Below are positions 9,377-18,784 of a stretch of 64,000 nt of DNA, in pieces. Source of the stretch: Paenibacillus sp. N3.4. Lineage in GTDB: Bacteria > Bacillota > Bacilli > Paenibacillales > NBRC-103111. Location: the NCBI RefSeq assembly GCF_008017805.1, contig NZ_VRTT01000043.1:1-64000 (forward strand). Reading direction: 5' to 3'. The position numbers were made by a program, and so were the translations under genes. The stretch's first letter is position 1. Every line of letters begins with the position of its first letter. Below the pieces are notes generated by a model. It worked only from the letters and a program-made list of their open reading frames with translations. It did not search any database and was not told where the DNA came from.

Positions 9377-9631
9377 TTATTTTGTCACAGGTGTTGGCAT
9401 TTCTGCTAAACAAATATGACAAACAATTTTTCCTTTGAAATAGGTAACGTTCTCAGCGTTACCGCAGAAAATACAAGCAGGCTCATATTTCTTCAGCATG
9501 ATGCGCTCGCCGTCTACATAAATTTCCAAAGCATCCTTCTCGCCTATACCTAAAGTGCGGCGCAATTCGATAGGAATAACAACGCGACCTAATTCATCAA
9601 CTTTTCTAACAATACCAGTAGATTTCAACAT
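9377..9631 (-). CDS. abrB: Transition-state regulator AbrB, zinc-ribbon form
   Basis: Residues 1-50 are a nearly invariant AbrB swapped-hairpin DNA-binding domain (TGIVRKVDELGRVVIPIELR). In B. subtilis AbrB represses many stationary-phase genes during growth and is itself repressed by Spo0A. The C-terminus differs from the 96-residue B. subtilis protein: this 84-residue form has C53, C56, C71 and C74, two CxxC pairs that probably bind zinc. Upstream lies an exact Spo0A box (9683-9689) and a near match (9647-9653). A tentative promoter is GTGACG (9680-9675) with TATAAA (9658-9653). Confidence 0.92.
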   Translation of the reverse strand: MLKSTGIVRKVDELGRVVIPIELRRTLGIGEKDALEIYVDGERIMLKKYEPACIFCGNAENVTYFKGKIVCHICLAEMPTPVTK

Positions 9632-9646
9632 ATATATAAAACCCCT

Positions 9647-9967
9647 TTCGACTTTATAAAAAATTTATCAATATCGTCACGATTCGACATATCGTCTTGC
9701 TTTATGATACCAACCATTCCCAAAATAGTCAACTAGATTTTCTTGGATTTTCTATTCGTTATTTATAAAAGTTTGCAATCTTGTCACGAATTGAAAGTGT
9801 ATAAAACCATGTAGGATAAGGATTTGTAAGTCGTATACTACGAAATGCCTTTTACAAATAAATAAATATTAATAGAGGGCATTAGGGGCTGATGACGATT
9901 AAAATTGGAATATATAATTCGACAAAATTCGACTTATAATGTCGAAGCTTGAGGTTGAATTGTCGAA
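9647..9967. promoter_or_regulatory. Cluster of Spo0A-box sequences between abrB and the HD-domain gene
   Basis: Exact 0A boxes (TGTCGAA or its complement TTCGACA) lie at 9683-9689, 9918-9924, 9940-9946 and 9961-9967. One-mismatch copies (TTCGACT) lie at 9647-9653 and 9928-9934. By chance about 0.05 exact copies would be expected in 370 bp, counting both strands. The first pair flanks the tentative abrB promoter. The other four precede the HD-domain gene, the last one just after its -35. Binding is inferred from the known B. subtilis consensus. Confidence 0.75.
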
Positions 9968-9983
9968 AGGTTATAACTATTAT
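9955..9983 (+). promoter_or_regulatory. Probable sigma-A promoter of the HD-domain gene
   Basis: TTGAAT at 9955-9960, 17 bases, TATTAT at 9978-9983. A 0A box occupies the first seven bases of the spacer, and three more lie 10-40 bp upstream of the -35. Confidence 0.5.
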
Positions 9984-10002
9984 AAAGAGAGGTAGTGACT
10001 AG

Positions 10003-11280
10003 ATGAAGGAAGAGAAGGTATTTAAAGATCCGGTTCATAAATATATTTATGTTCAGGATGCTACAATATGGGATTTAATCAACACACGAGAGTTCCAAAG
10101 ACTGCGTCGTATCAGGCAATTAGGAACTTCGTATTTAACTTTTCATGGTGCTGAGCACAGCAGATTCTCTCACTCTCTTGGGGTTTACGAAATTACTCGT
10201 AAAATTATTTCGCAATTCGAACGCAATCTATATGAGGATTGGCCAAGAGAAGAACGATTGCTTTGCTTATGTGCGGCTTTGCTGCACGATTTGGGCCATG
10301 GCCCCTTTTCACATTCGATAGAAAAAGCATTTGGTACGAAGCATGAGGATTGGTCATGCCGGATTGTCCTAGGGGATACGGAGGTAAATGAAGTACTTAG
10401 CCGGGTTTCCCCTGATTTTCCGAAAAAGGTGGCCGGAGTCATATGTAAATCCTATAGCGAAGAAATCGTCGTTAGTCTTGTATCCAGTCAGTTGGATGCG
10501 GATCGTATGGATTATTTGCTGCGAGACGCCTTTTTCACAGGAGTAAACTACGGAACCTTCGACCTTGAACGAATTCTTCGAGTGATAAGGCCTTATAAAG
10601 GGCATATTGTGGTCAAAGAAAGCGGTATGCATGCGGTAGAAGATTATTTGATGTCCCGTTACCAAATGTACTGGCAAGTCTATTTCCATCCTGTTACGCG
10701 GAGCGCGGAAATTTTGCTGCATAAAGTTTTTGCACGCGCTAAGCATTTATACGAAGAAAACTACACATTTGGATTTATGGTGGAGCCTATTTTACACCTC
10801 ATTCAAAATCAAATCTCGTTAGAAGACTATTTATTGTTAGATGAGTCTGTGATGCAGACGATGTTAACGTTCTGGAGTCATGAGAAAGATCCTATTTTGG
10901 CCGATATTTGCAAAAGGTTTTTGGATCGTAAGCTGTTTAAATACAGCACGTTTGAAGAAACGAATCAACGTCTGATTCAGCGAATGGAAAAAGGGATGCT
11001 GGAGGTCGGATTTGATCCTACGTATTACATGGAAATCGATTTCCCATCGGATCAATCGTATGATGTGTACAGGCCAGGTGAAAACGATGACAATCTGCCT
11101 ATTTTACTGCTTGATCATAAGGAGAAATTAACGGAGATTACACATCGATCTGAAATTGTACAGTCTATAAGTGGTTTCCAGATGGGCAAGCACCGTATTT
11201 ATTATCCGGAGGAGCTGCTGGAACGTTTGAATGCCACGGATTATCCGGACCTATGGGCACTGTTAGGTGAACAAGAATAA
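10003..11280 (+). CDS. ywfO: HD-domain phosphohydrolase (YwfO-like)
   Basis: This 425-residue protein has the HD metal site LLHDLGHGPFSHS (H95, D96), the upstream SRFSHSLGVYE histidine segment and DADRMDYLLRDAFFTG. It closely resembles B. subtilis YwfO, which belongs to a family that includes dNTP triphosphohydrolases such as Enterococcus EF1143. The substrate here is unknown. In B. subtilis the gene at this place is metS, and ywfO is elsewhere. The spacer before it is rich in Spo0A boxes, so its expression is probably tied to Spo0A. The ATG follows AGAGAGG. Confidence 0.9.
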   Translation: MKEEKVFKDPVHKYIYVQDATIWDLINTREFQRLRRIRQLGTSYLTFHGAEHSRFSHSLGVYEITRKIISQFERNLYEDWPREERLLCLCAALLHDLGHGPFSHSIEKAFGTKHEDWSCRIVLGDTEVNEVLSRVSPDFPKKVAGVICKSYSEEIVVSLVSSQLDADRMDYLLRDAFFTGVNYGTFDLERILRVIRPYKGHIVVKESGMHAVEDYLMSRYQMYWQVYFHPVTRSAEILLHKVFARAKHLYEENYTFGFMVEPILHLIQNQISLEDYLLLDESVMQTMLTFWSHEKDPILADICKRFLDRKLFKYSTFEETNQRLIQRMEKGMLEVGFDPTYYMEIDFPSDQSYDVYRPGENDDNLPILLLDHKEKLTEITHRSEIVQSISGFQMGKHRIYYPEELLERLNATDYPDLWALLGEQE

Positions 11281-11300
11281 TCGAAATAAGGGAGACAGCT

Positions 11301-12068
11301 ATGCTAACCGATTCACATACACATTTAAATGCTGAACAGTTTAATGAAGATCAAGACGAAGTCATTGCGCGTGCACTTGATGCCGGTGTAACCCGAATGG
11401 TGAATGTTGGTTTCAATCGAGAGACGATTCCAAGCTCCATTGCTCTTGCTGAAAGATACGATTTCATTTATTCAACGGTTGGATGGCATCCTGTAGATGC
11501 TATTGATATGCAGCCTGGCGATTTGGCTTGGATTGAGGAGCTATGTAAACATGAAAAAGTCGTCGCTATCGGGGAAATAGGATTGGATTACTATTGGGAT
11601 AAGTCCCCAAAAGATGTTCAGCAGCGAGTATTTCGTGAACAGATACAACTTGCGCGCCGATTAGGTATGCCTATTGTCATTCACAACCGGGATGCGCATC
11701 AAGATATTTTGCAGATTTTGAAAGAAGAGAAAGCAGCTGAAGTTGGCGGAATCATGCATTGCTTTTCGGGGAGCTGGGAGACAGCTAAGCAGTGTTTGGA
11801 CATGAATTTTCATATTTCATTTGGGGGTCCCGTGACGTTTAAGAATGCTAAACAGCCGAAGGAAGTGCTGGCTCAGGTACCCTTGGATCGTTTGCTCATA
11901 GAGACGGACGCTCCGTACTTAACCCCTCACCCATTCCGCGGCAAACGTAACGAATCGGCTTATGTTCGACTGGTCGCCGAGACAGCCGCGGAAATAAGGG
12001 GAATGACCTTAGAAGAAATGGCTCGGATTACGACAGATAATGCCATCCGTTTGCTAGGTCTCAAGTAA
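11301..12068 (+). CDS. tatD: TatD family metal-dependent hydrolase
   Basis: This 255-residue TIM-barrel hydrolase has HTH near the N-terminus (H6, H8), EIGLDYYWD, a histidine in IHNRDAHQD, HCFSG and ETDAPYL, the metal ligands and catalytic residues of TatD DNases. It is B. subtilis yabD. It lies 20 bases after ywfO with GGGAGA as ribosome site. Its last 15 bases overlap the end of the convergent ecsB gene. Confidence 0.93.
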   Translation: MLTDSHTHLNAEQFNEDQDEVIARALDAGVTRMVNVGFNRETIPSSIALAERYDFIYSTVGWHPVDAIDMQPGDLAWIEELCKHEKVVAIGEIGLDYYWDKSPKDVQQRVFREQIQLARRLGMPIVIHNRDAHQDILQILKEEKAAEVGGIMHCFSGSWETAKQCLDMNFHISFGGPVTFKNAKQPKEVLAQVPLDRLLIETDAPYLTPHPFRGKRNESAYVRLVAETAAEIRGMTLEEMARITTDNAIRLLGLK

Positions 12069-13316
12069 ATCGTTGGCTTGAAACTTACGTCGAAGAACAA
12101 CGGCACATATAAACGAAATTAGCGCGAGGCTAATGATCGGCATTAAGATATAGCTGGGTGAAGAGCGAATCAATAGTGGAATTATAAGGATACAGGTTTG
12201 AAGCAGAAGAACCATCCATATAAGAAAAGCAACCGAGCCTGCTTTCAAATTACGGTTGAGCGGGTACATCTCCATCCAGAAGGTGTAGCGATGAGCACGA
12301 TCAAGCGCAGTTAATTGTACGAGTGAAATCACAATCGTGATAAGGAAGATGATGCTCCGTGCCAATTCGCTGCTGGATACGGCAATAGCCAGTACTCCGA
12401 TGAAGGTAATCCGCATGATTACGGTGAACAGCTCGGTGCGCAGCAATGTCTTCATATACACATATAGATATGTAGCGTCTTGTTTAAATGGTATATATCG
12501 TGTTAACCCGCTGATCCACCTACGGCGGGTTATTCGTGTTGGCAATTGAGGCACGTCCACGAACCAGTTGAAAAAGGAATAGAGACGAGCCTTCTGCTGC
12601 CGTTCCTTTGCTATGAGATAGTCCCACCCAATGTAGTATTTGGAGACGAAGTGGGTCGCTGCTAACCATACGAACACAAGCAATAGCGCTGCGCTGCTTG
12701 CCCACAAAATACTTAATAAAAACTGTAAAGAAAGAACAACTGCCGTTGCTGTCCAGCGAAAAATAACGGACGCCACTCTCAGGTGATGATGGGCAAAACG
12801 ACTTTCTTGCCAGCTTGCTTGTAAGTGGGCTATCTTTATTAGAAGAAACAGGGCAAGCATCAGTAAGAAGTGCTGTTCTCCCGTTCCGATGCAGTGGTGA
12901 TATAGAGGCCATAAAACGACCCAGGCGATAAAGCTCCAAAAGGCTTGCAGTGTTAAGCTGTACATGAAAGCATGACGAAAGTAAGCGCTCATTTGATGCT
13001 CAGCTGGAAGCAGAAACATGCGATCTGCACTTCTCACCAACGTTCGAATGGGGCTGGATGATAATGTCGGAATCAGCACCAGGAGAACGATCCATAGATA
13101 GGGATAATCTGTCGGAAGACGCTGTAATATTTTCGCATAATAATAGGAAGAAACAATGACGAGAAACAAGATGAAGCCTATGAAATTGCTGCGTGCGGCA
13201 TACTGCCAATAGCCTATGGATTCCTTCATATAATGCTCAAATCGTTGTCGCCACAAGACGCTGGTGTTGAAGCCCGAATTGAAGTCCATTTGTCTCATAA
13301 GGAATCCTCTAAACAA
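12054..13316 (-). CDS. ecsB: ABC transporter permease EcsB
   Basis: This 420-residue protein has about ten membrane segments, grouped at residues 40-90, 105-160, 185-225, 300-345 and 355-410, with a basic linker at about 250-270. It overlaps the start of its ATPase gene by 8 bases. The pair matches EcsA-EcsB, which in B. subtilis affects protein secretion, exoprotease production and competence, probably by exporting a peptide. In B. subtilis ecsAB is elsewhere. Confidence 0.82.
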   Translation of the reverse strand: MFRGFLMRQMDFNSGFNTSVLWRQRFEHYMKESIGYWQYAARSNFIGFILFLVIVSSYYYAKILQRLPTDYPYLWIVLLVLIPTLSSSPIRTLVRSADRMFLLPAEHQMSAYFRHAFMYSLTLQAFWSFIAWVVLWPLYHHCIGTGEQHFLLMLALFLLIKIAHLQASWQESRFAHHHLRVASVIFRWTATAVVLSLQFLLSILWASSAALLLVFVWLAATHFVSKYYIGWDYLIAKERQQKARLYSFFNWFVDVPQLPTRITRRRWISGLTRYIPFKQDATYLYVYMKTLLRTELFTVIMRITFIGVLAIAVSSSELARSIIFLITIVISLVQLTALDRAHRYTFWMEMYPLNRNLKAGSVAFLIWMVLLLQTCILIIPLLIRSSPSYILMPIISLALISFICAVVLRRKFQANDLLET

Positions 13317-14037
13317 GCTTATAAAAGATGTCGTCTAATGACGCATTATGGAGTCCGGTTTGTTCGCGTAATTCGACTAAATCACCTTGCGCAACCATAT
13401 GGCCTCGATGAAGAACAACATAATTATCGCAATATTTCTCAATTGTAGACAAAATGTGTGAGGAGATCAGAAAAGAAGCTCCTTTGTGTTTCATTTTAAC
13501 CATTAACTCAAGTAAAGAGCGGATAGCTAAGGGATCAAGACCAAGGAACGGTTCATCAATAATATACAACGAAGGTTCGATTAAGAAGGCATTCATGATC
13601 ATTACTTTCTGCTTCATCCCTTTGGATAAGTGGCTGGCGAAGCTGTTTAGCTTGTCCTTCATTTGAAACTGTTCTAAGAGAGCCTGTGATCTATTCATGT
13701 ATTCCTCTTTCGATAAGCCGTAGGCCATAGCTGTGAGCTCCAAGTGCTCTCGTATCGTAAGCTCTTCATAAAGCTCCGGACTTTCGGGGACGTAAGCATA
13801 CGTGGAGCGGTAGGGGATGGGATCTTCCGATAAAGTTAAACCGTTTATCCGTATAGATCCACGATGAGGTTGAAGAAGGCCGAGAATATTTTTAATCGTT
13901 GTACTTTTTCCTGCGCCATTAAGTCCAATTAGACCCATCATTTCACCTTGACGAATTGAAAAAGTGAGCTCATGAAGAACAGGTTTATTCGGTAAATATC
14001 CCCCATACAAAGAGTCTACTTGTAAAATGAGACCCAT
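13309..14037 (-). CDS. ecsA: ABC transporter ATPase EcsA
   Basis: This 242-residue ATPase has Walker A GLNGAGKST (residues 38-46), the signature LSKGMKQK, Walker B LYIIDEP and the H-loop SSHILST. It energises the EcsB permease encoded directly downstream. The ATG at 14037 follows AGGGAGGC. The gene pair points against the surrounding plus-strand genes and faces the yabE leader. Confidence 0.88.
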   Translation of the reverse strand: MGLILQVDSLYGGYLPNKPVLHELTFSIRQGEMMGLIGLNGAGKSTTIKNILGLLQPHRGSIRINGLTLSEDPIPYRSTYAYVPESPELYEELTIREHLELTAMAYGLSKEEYMNRSQALLEQFQMKDKLNSFASHLSKGMKQKVMIMNAFLIEPSLYIIDEPFLGLDPLAIRSLLELMVKMKHKGASFLISSHILSTIEKYCDNYVVLHRGHMVAQGDLVELREQTGLHNASLDDIFYKLV

Positions 14038-14329
14038 CTCATTGCCTCCCTGATTAGCAAATTATTGTAAGTAATTCAATCATTACATCCACGATCATTA
14101 TAAACAAATTTGCTAAATAAGCCTAGTTTGAGTGTGAAAACATTAAAAAAAGAAGTATACGTACGTTATAGTGAGTTACATGTAGATATAATGCGATTTA
14201 TTTATAAATTTAGACGGTATTTAGCTGATTTAGACCTTTTTAATAGGTGTTAATCCCTTTACAGGTTGAGATTAACAGCGTAATATACTTTTCATAATAA
14301 CTTAATATCCAATTTGCCAATTTTCCAAT

Positions 14330-14507
14330 TCGCTGAGTTCCATTCATGGGAACGGGGGAACCACTGTAAGCTCAAAAGGCGTTTCGCTGCTTGAGTAAAC
14401 AGAGTGAGTAACAGGGGTGAATCCAATGACGATAAATGCAAGTTTACGTCTAGGTAGGGCGACTCTCACGTCCGAATCCGTCAGCTAACCTCGTAAGCGT
14501 AAGAGAG
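14330..14507 (+). ncRNA. Cyclic di-AMP riboswitch (ydaO-yuaA type)
   Basis: The conserved core blocks of this class are all present in order: CGCTGAGTTCC near 14331, GGGGGAACC near 14354, GGGGTGAATCC at 14414, the CCGAATCCGTCAGCTAACC block at 14472 and CCTCGTAAGCG just after it. It lies upstream of a cell-wall lytic-type gene, a common place for this riboswitch in Bacillales, and is followed by a terminator hairpin. High c-di-AMP would be expected to turn the downstream gene off. The 14038-14329 stretch before it holds no gene. Confidence 0.92.
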
Positions 14508-14554
14508 GTAACGATTGTCGTGCGTGTATTTGTGCATTTCACTATGCAAACTAT

Positions 14555-14589
14555 GCCAGCGAGAAGAGTCCTCTTCTTGCTGGCTTTTT
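14555..14589 (+). terminator. Riboswitch expression-platform terminator
   Basis: GCCAGCGAGAAGAG and CTCTTCTTGCTGGC pair almost perfectly with a tight loop and are followed by TTTTT. It lies about 50 bases after the aptamer and 200 bases before yabE, so it is the probable switch point. Confidence 0.85.
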
Positions 14590-14785
14590 CATATTCCTAA
14601 GGATATTCTCATTGGTGTGCTCATAGGATGAGGAATAGGTAATTGGGGTGGGACGACCAGATGAGCTGCGGTTCAAGACCATGCTGCTGAAGGCGAACAC
14701 GTTAAGTTAAACTAAAAAACCTTAGTCGCGTCAAATTTAATCATGCTGTAACCTGGCGGCGAGGCTTTGAAGGAGGACCGAAGAA

Positions 14786-15925
14786 GTGGGCAGTATCTCT
14801 ATTAGCGAGACCCATGTAAAACGATCATCCAGCATGTCCTTCGCATTGCGATGGAAGCATGAAAACTTGCGTTTGATTTTAAGCTTGGCTATAATCTCAA
14901 TCGCAATGACTTTCATGTTTTTGGTGTTGTTGTACGGTACGGCTACCAAGAGCGTATCCGTGGTTGTGAATGGACAAGAAACCGTTGTGCATACGAAGCA
15001 ATGGGTCCTGCAACGCCTACTGGATGAACAAGCCATAAAGATTGGTGAACACGATGAAATTTCTGCTTTGCCTACGACCACAATCAAGGGTGGCGAGAAA
15101 TTTGTAATCGAACAGGCATCACCGATTCAACTGACTGCTGATGGAAAGACCACCACTGTTTACACAACTGCAAGAACGGTAGAAAGTGCATTGCAACGTT
15201 TACATATTGCACTTGGGGAGCTCGATAAATTATCTCCCGGACCGACAGCCGCTCTGACCTCTGGCGATGAAATCAAAATCGTCCGTGTGAAAAAAGAGAC
15301 GGAGGAAGTAAGTGAGCCGATTGCGTTCGATACAGAGAAAAAGAACGACGCTTCGCTGCTCAAAGGCAAAGAGCAGATCGTCCAAGAAGGTAAAGAGGGC
15401 GTTCGCTTAAAGAAGAAAGAAAAGACTTTCGAAGATGGTGTTTTAGTCGCGGAAGCAGTTGTGGGTGAAGAGGTTCAAACAGAAAGAGTGAATAAAGTCG
15501 TGGCCATTGGCACGAAAAACGTCGTTGTTGCGCTTTCCGCATCATCACCGAGCGTGGATGAAGTGTCTAAGAATGGTGTGACATTCGGGTATAAACAAAT
15601 ATTAAAGAACGTGAAGCTGACTGCTTATTCCGCAGGAGCTGAATCAACAGGTAAATCCGAAGGAAGCCCGGGATTTGGTAAGACTTATACAGGTACTACG
15701 GTTACTGAAGGCAGAACGATTGCAGTTGATCCTAAAGTTATCCCACTAGGATGGTGGGTATACATTGAAGGTATTGGTTTCCGCCGTGCTGAGGATACAG
15801 GCAGCGCTGTGAAAGGGCAAACCATTGATGTGTATTTTGAAGATAACGGCTATGCCAATAAATTCGGAACAAAACAGGGGTATACGGTCTATGTGGTTGG
15901 GCCAAAAAAACCGACTGAAAATTAA
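14786..15925 (+). CDS. yabE: Cell-wall-active protein YabE (DUF348, G5 and 3D domains)
   Basis: This 379-residue protein has a cytoplasmic N-terminus, one membrane anchor (residues about 30-52), two DUF348 repeats (VVVNGQETVVHTK... and QLTADGKTTTVYTT...), a G5 domain (about 165-240) and a C-terminal 3D domain with TAYSAG, GRTIAVDPKVIPLG and AEDTGSAVKG, ending IDVYF. The 3D domain has the aspartates typical of MltA-like and resuscitation-type peptidoglycan lytic enzymes. The GTG start follows AAGGAGG. The c-di-AMP riboswitch upstream links its expression to cell-wall and osmotic state. Confidence 0.9.
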   Translation: MGSISISETHVKRSSSMSFALRWKHENLRLILSLAIISIAMTFMFLVLLYGTATKSVSVVVNGQETVVHTKQWVLQRLLDEQAIKIGEHDEISALPTTTIKGGEKFVIEQASPIQLTADGKTTTVYTTARTVESALQRLHIALGELDKLSPGPTAALTSGDEIKIVRVKKETEEVSEPIAFDTEKKNDASLLKGKEQIVQEGKEGVRLKKKEKTFEDGVLVAEAVVGEEVQTERVNKVVAIGTKNVVVALSASSPSVDEVSKNGVTFGYKQILKNVKLTAYSAGAESTGKSEGSPGFGKTYTGTTVTEGRTIAVDPKVIPLGWWVYIEGIGFRRAEDTGSAVKGQTIDVYFEDNGYANKFGTKQGYTVYVVGPKKPTEN

Positions 15926-15970
15926 CGTGTAAACGTCTATTTCAGCGGGTACAATGTCATATATACGTTA

Positions 15971-16017
15971 CCAGGCTTCAGCCTGGGCGAAAGAAGAGGG
16001 GACCCCTCTTCTTTTTC
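15971..16017 (+). terminator. Two hairpins ending yabE, the second an intrinsic terminator
   Basis: CCAGGC-TTCA-GCCTGG (15971-15986) is a perfect hairpin. It is followed by AAGAAGAGG and CCTCTTCTT around GGAC with a T-run (15990-16017). It separates yabE from rnmV, and any rnmV transcription through it would be reduced. Confidence 0.8.
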
Positions 16018-16040
16018 TGCGTACTGGGAAGGGAACGGTT

Positions 16041-16589
16041 ATGATTAAAGAAGTGATTGTCGTTGAAGGCAAGGACGATACAGCAGCTATTCGCCGAGCC
16101 GTCGAAGCGGATACGATCGAGACAGGCGGCTCAGCCATCGGGCAAGCTGTGTTAAAGCGAATCGCTCTCGCTCAGCAGCGCAGAGGTGTTATTATATTCA
16201 CCGATCCTGATCACGCAGGTGAGCGGATTCGGAAGATTGTAGCTGCCAAGGTGCCAGGCTGTAAGCATGCCTTCATTTCACAAGAGCAGGCATCCTATAA
16301 GGGTGATATCGGTGTGGAGAATGCGACGCCAGAAACGATTCGTCAAGCGCTTCAGAGTCTTCGTACGGAATATGATGGGGCTGTTTCCATGTTGACGATG
16401 GATGATCTGATGGCAGCCGGACTCATTGTCCATGCGGAGGCAGCTTCTCGTCGTTTGATCGTAGGTAAGGCACTTGGGATTGGCTATTGTAATGGCAAAC
16501 AATTTTATAAGCGTTGCGCGATCTTTCAGATTTCTCGTGAGGAATTTGAGGCGGCATTGGAGCAATTGGCGTCTAGTGTGCAGCCATGA
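16041..16589 (+). CDS. rnmV: Ribonuclease M5 (5S rRNA maturation)
   Basis: RNase M5 cuts the 5S precursor to its mature ends. The 182-residue protein has a TOPRIM domain with EGKDD at residues 9-13 and FTDPDHAGERIR for metal binding. The ATG at 16041 has AAGGGAACGG upstream and gives the family N-terminus MIKEVIVVEG; longer readings are not supported. It is followed by rsmA, as in B. subtilis. Confidence 0.94.
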   Translation: MIKEVIVVEGKDDTAAIRRAVEADTIETGGSAIGQAVLKRIALAQQRRGVIIFTDPDHAGERIRKIVAAKVPGCKHAFISQEQASYKGDIGVENATPETIRQALQSLRTEYDGAVSMLTMDDLMAAGLIVHAEAASRRLIVGKALGIGYCNGKQFYKRCAIFQISREEFEAALEQLASSVQP

Positions 16590-17531
<942 letters not shown>

Positions 17532-17543
17532 ATAATAACCCGC

Positions 17544-17571
17544 ACCAAATGCCTAGTCCCGCCATAGGATA
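17544..17571 (+). promoter_or_regulatory. Sigma-K type promoter of yabG
   Basis: ACC at 17544-17546, 16 bases, then CATAGGATA at 17563-17571. The sigma-K consensus is AC-N16/17-CATANNNTA. yabG is sigma-K-dependent in B. subtilis. The transcript would start close to the ribosome site at 17577-17584, so the leader would be very short. Confidence 0.6.
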
Positions 17572-17593
17572 CCCCTAGGAGGGGATTTGTGCG

Positions 17594-18466
17594 ATGAGGC
17601 CAGGAGATTTTGTTACCCGTAAATCCTATGGCGGTGACGTCATGTTCAAGATCGAACGCATCGAGCAGCTGAAGGCAGTGCTGCGTGGTGTGGATTACCG
17701 TCTGCTAGCAGATGCGCCATTAACAGACTTGACGGCTTCGAGTCAAGCAGAGACGCTTGATCATCCGCGTTCAAGCACGCCGCAATTTCGTGAATCGCTT
17801 CGGCGTTTAGCTGTATCCCAAATGCAATTGCAGGAGAAGAATCAACTCTCCATAACCCATAAACAGAAGGCTGCTGCCAGTTATTTTGAAGTACCGGGGA
17901 AAGTGCTTCATTTGGATGGGGACCCGTCTTATTTACGTAAGTGTATGCAGATTTATGGTGAGCTTCGCGTTCCTGCGGAAGGCTTCTATGTTCCCGAGCC
18001 GCAAATGGCAGAAGCACTCTATAGGCTTCTCCCCCAGATCAAGCCGGATATTGTGGTTATCACAGGTCATGATGGGATTCTCAAGCACCGCAAGAGCGGT
18101 GAGCTCCATAGTTTGAGCAGTTACAAAAATTCTCAGCATTTTGTGAACGCGGTACAGACGGCAAGACAGTTTGAACGCAATCGCGATTCCTTGATCGTGG
18201 TGGCTGGCGCGTGTCAGTCCCATTTTGAGGCGCTGCTGCGAGCGGGAGCGAACTTCGCTAGTTCTCCTGCCCGCATTTTAATTCATGCCTTAGACCCCCT
18301 TTGTATAGCGACTAAGCTGTCCTATACTTCCGTGAAGGAAACCATATCCATGCTGGATATTGTGGACTTGACAGTAACGGGACTGGAAGGGTTGGGAGGA
18401 CTGGAAACCCGAGGCAGTTACCGACTGGGGATTCCTGGTATTTTACAATCGCCGGAACATGAGTAA
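17594..18466 (+). CDS. yabG: Sporulation-specific protease YabG
   Basis: A peptidase U57 family member of 290 residues. In B. subtilis YabG is made in the mother cell and processes spore coat proteins such as SpoIVA, CotT and SafA so that transglutaminase can cross-link them. The N-terminus (GDFVTRKSYGGDVMFKI) matches the family, so 17594 is the right start. An AGGAGGGG ribosome site and a sigma-K-like promoter lie just upstream. Confidence 0.92.
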   Translation: MRPGDFVTRKSYGGDVMFKIERIEQLKAVLRGVDYRLLADAPLTDLTASSQAETLDHPRSSTPQFRESLRRLAVSQMQLQEKNQLSITHKQKAAASYFEVPGKVLHLDGDPSYLRKCMQIYGELRVPAEGFYVPEPQMAEALYRLLPQIKPDIVVITGHDGILKHRKSGELHSLSSYKNSQHFVNAVQTARQFERNRDSLIVVAGACQSHFEALLRAGANFASSPARILIHALDPLCIATKLSYTSVKETISMLDIVDLTVTGLEGLGGLETRGSYRLGIPGILQSPEHE

Positions 18467-18536
18467 ATGGTTCTTCGCTTTTTCTCCATATTGGTAAGAA
18501 AATCGATAGGAGTCGACAGAGAAACGGTCGTTCATC

Positions 18537-18592
18537 AAACACCTGCTTGTCATTTATCTCTTTGGGGAGATGATGAAGTAGGTGTTTTTTAT
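18537..18592 (+). terminator. Long-stem terminator after yabG
   Basis: AACACCT-CTT pairs with GAAGTAGGTGTT, with an inner helix between ATCTC and GAGAT, then six T. The rest of 18467-18784 holds the veg promoters and nothing else seen. Confidence 0.75.
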
Positions 18593-18685
18593 GTGCTGAA
18601 GTATCTTTGGAAAAAGTGTGAATAATTTACGAACTTTGGAGACAACCTGTAAAATGGGGAAAATACAAATAAGCCGAAAATGGCG

Positions 18686-18757
18686 TTGACAACGGGAATG
18701 TGGTGCTGATATAATATTTGACCCTAGTTTGACATGCCTGTCTGAATGGGTTATAAT
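18686..18757 (+). promoter_or_regulatory. Tandem sigma-A promoters of veg
   Basis: Promoter 1: TTGACA 18686-18691, 18 bases, TATAAT 18710-18715. Promoter 2: TTGACA 18729-18734, 17 bases, TATAAT 18752-18757. Both hexamers are perfect in both promoters. B. subtilis veg is known for its very strong promoter, so strong constitutive expression is expected. Confidence 0.9.
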
Positions 18758-18784
18758 TAACAAGGAAAGAGGTGGTAGCTGACA

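Noticed and set aside
17594-18466. Fusion of rsmA and yabG or a shared operon
   Set aside because: A sigma-K-like promoter and separate ribosome site lie between them; they are distinct genes with different timing.
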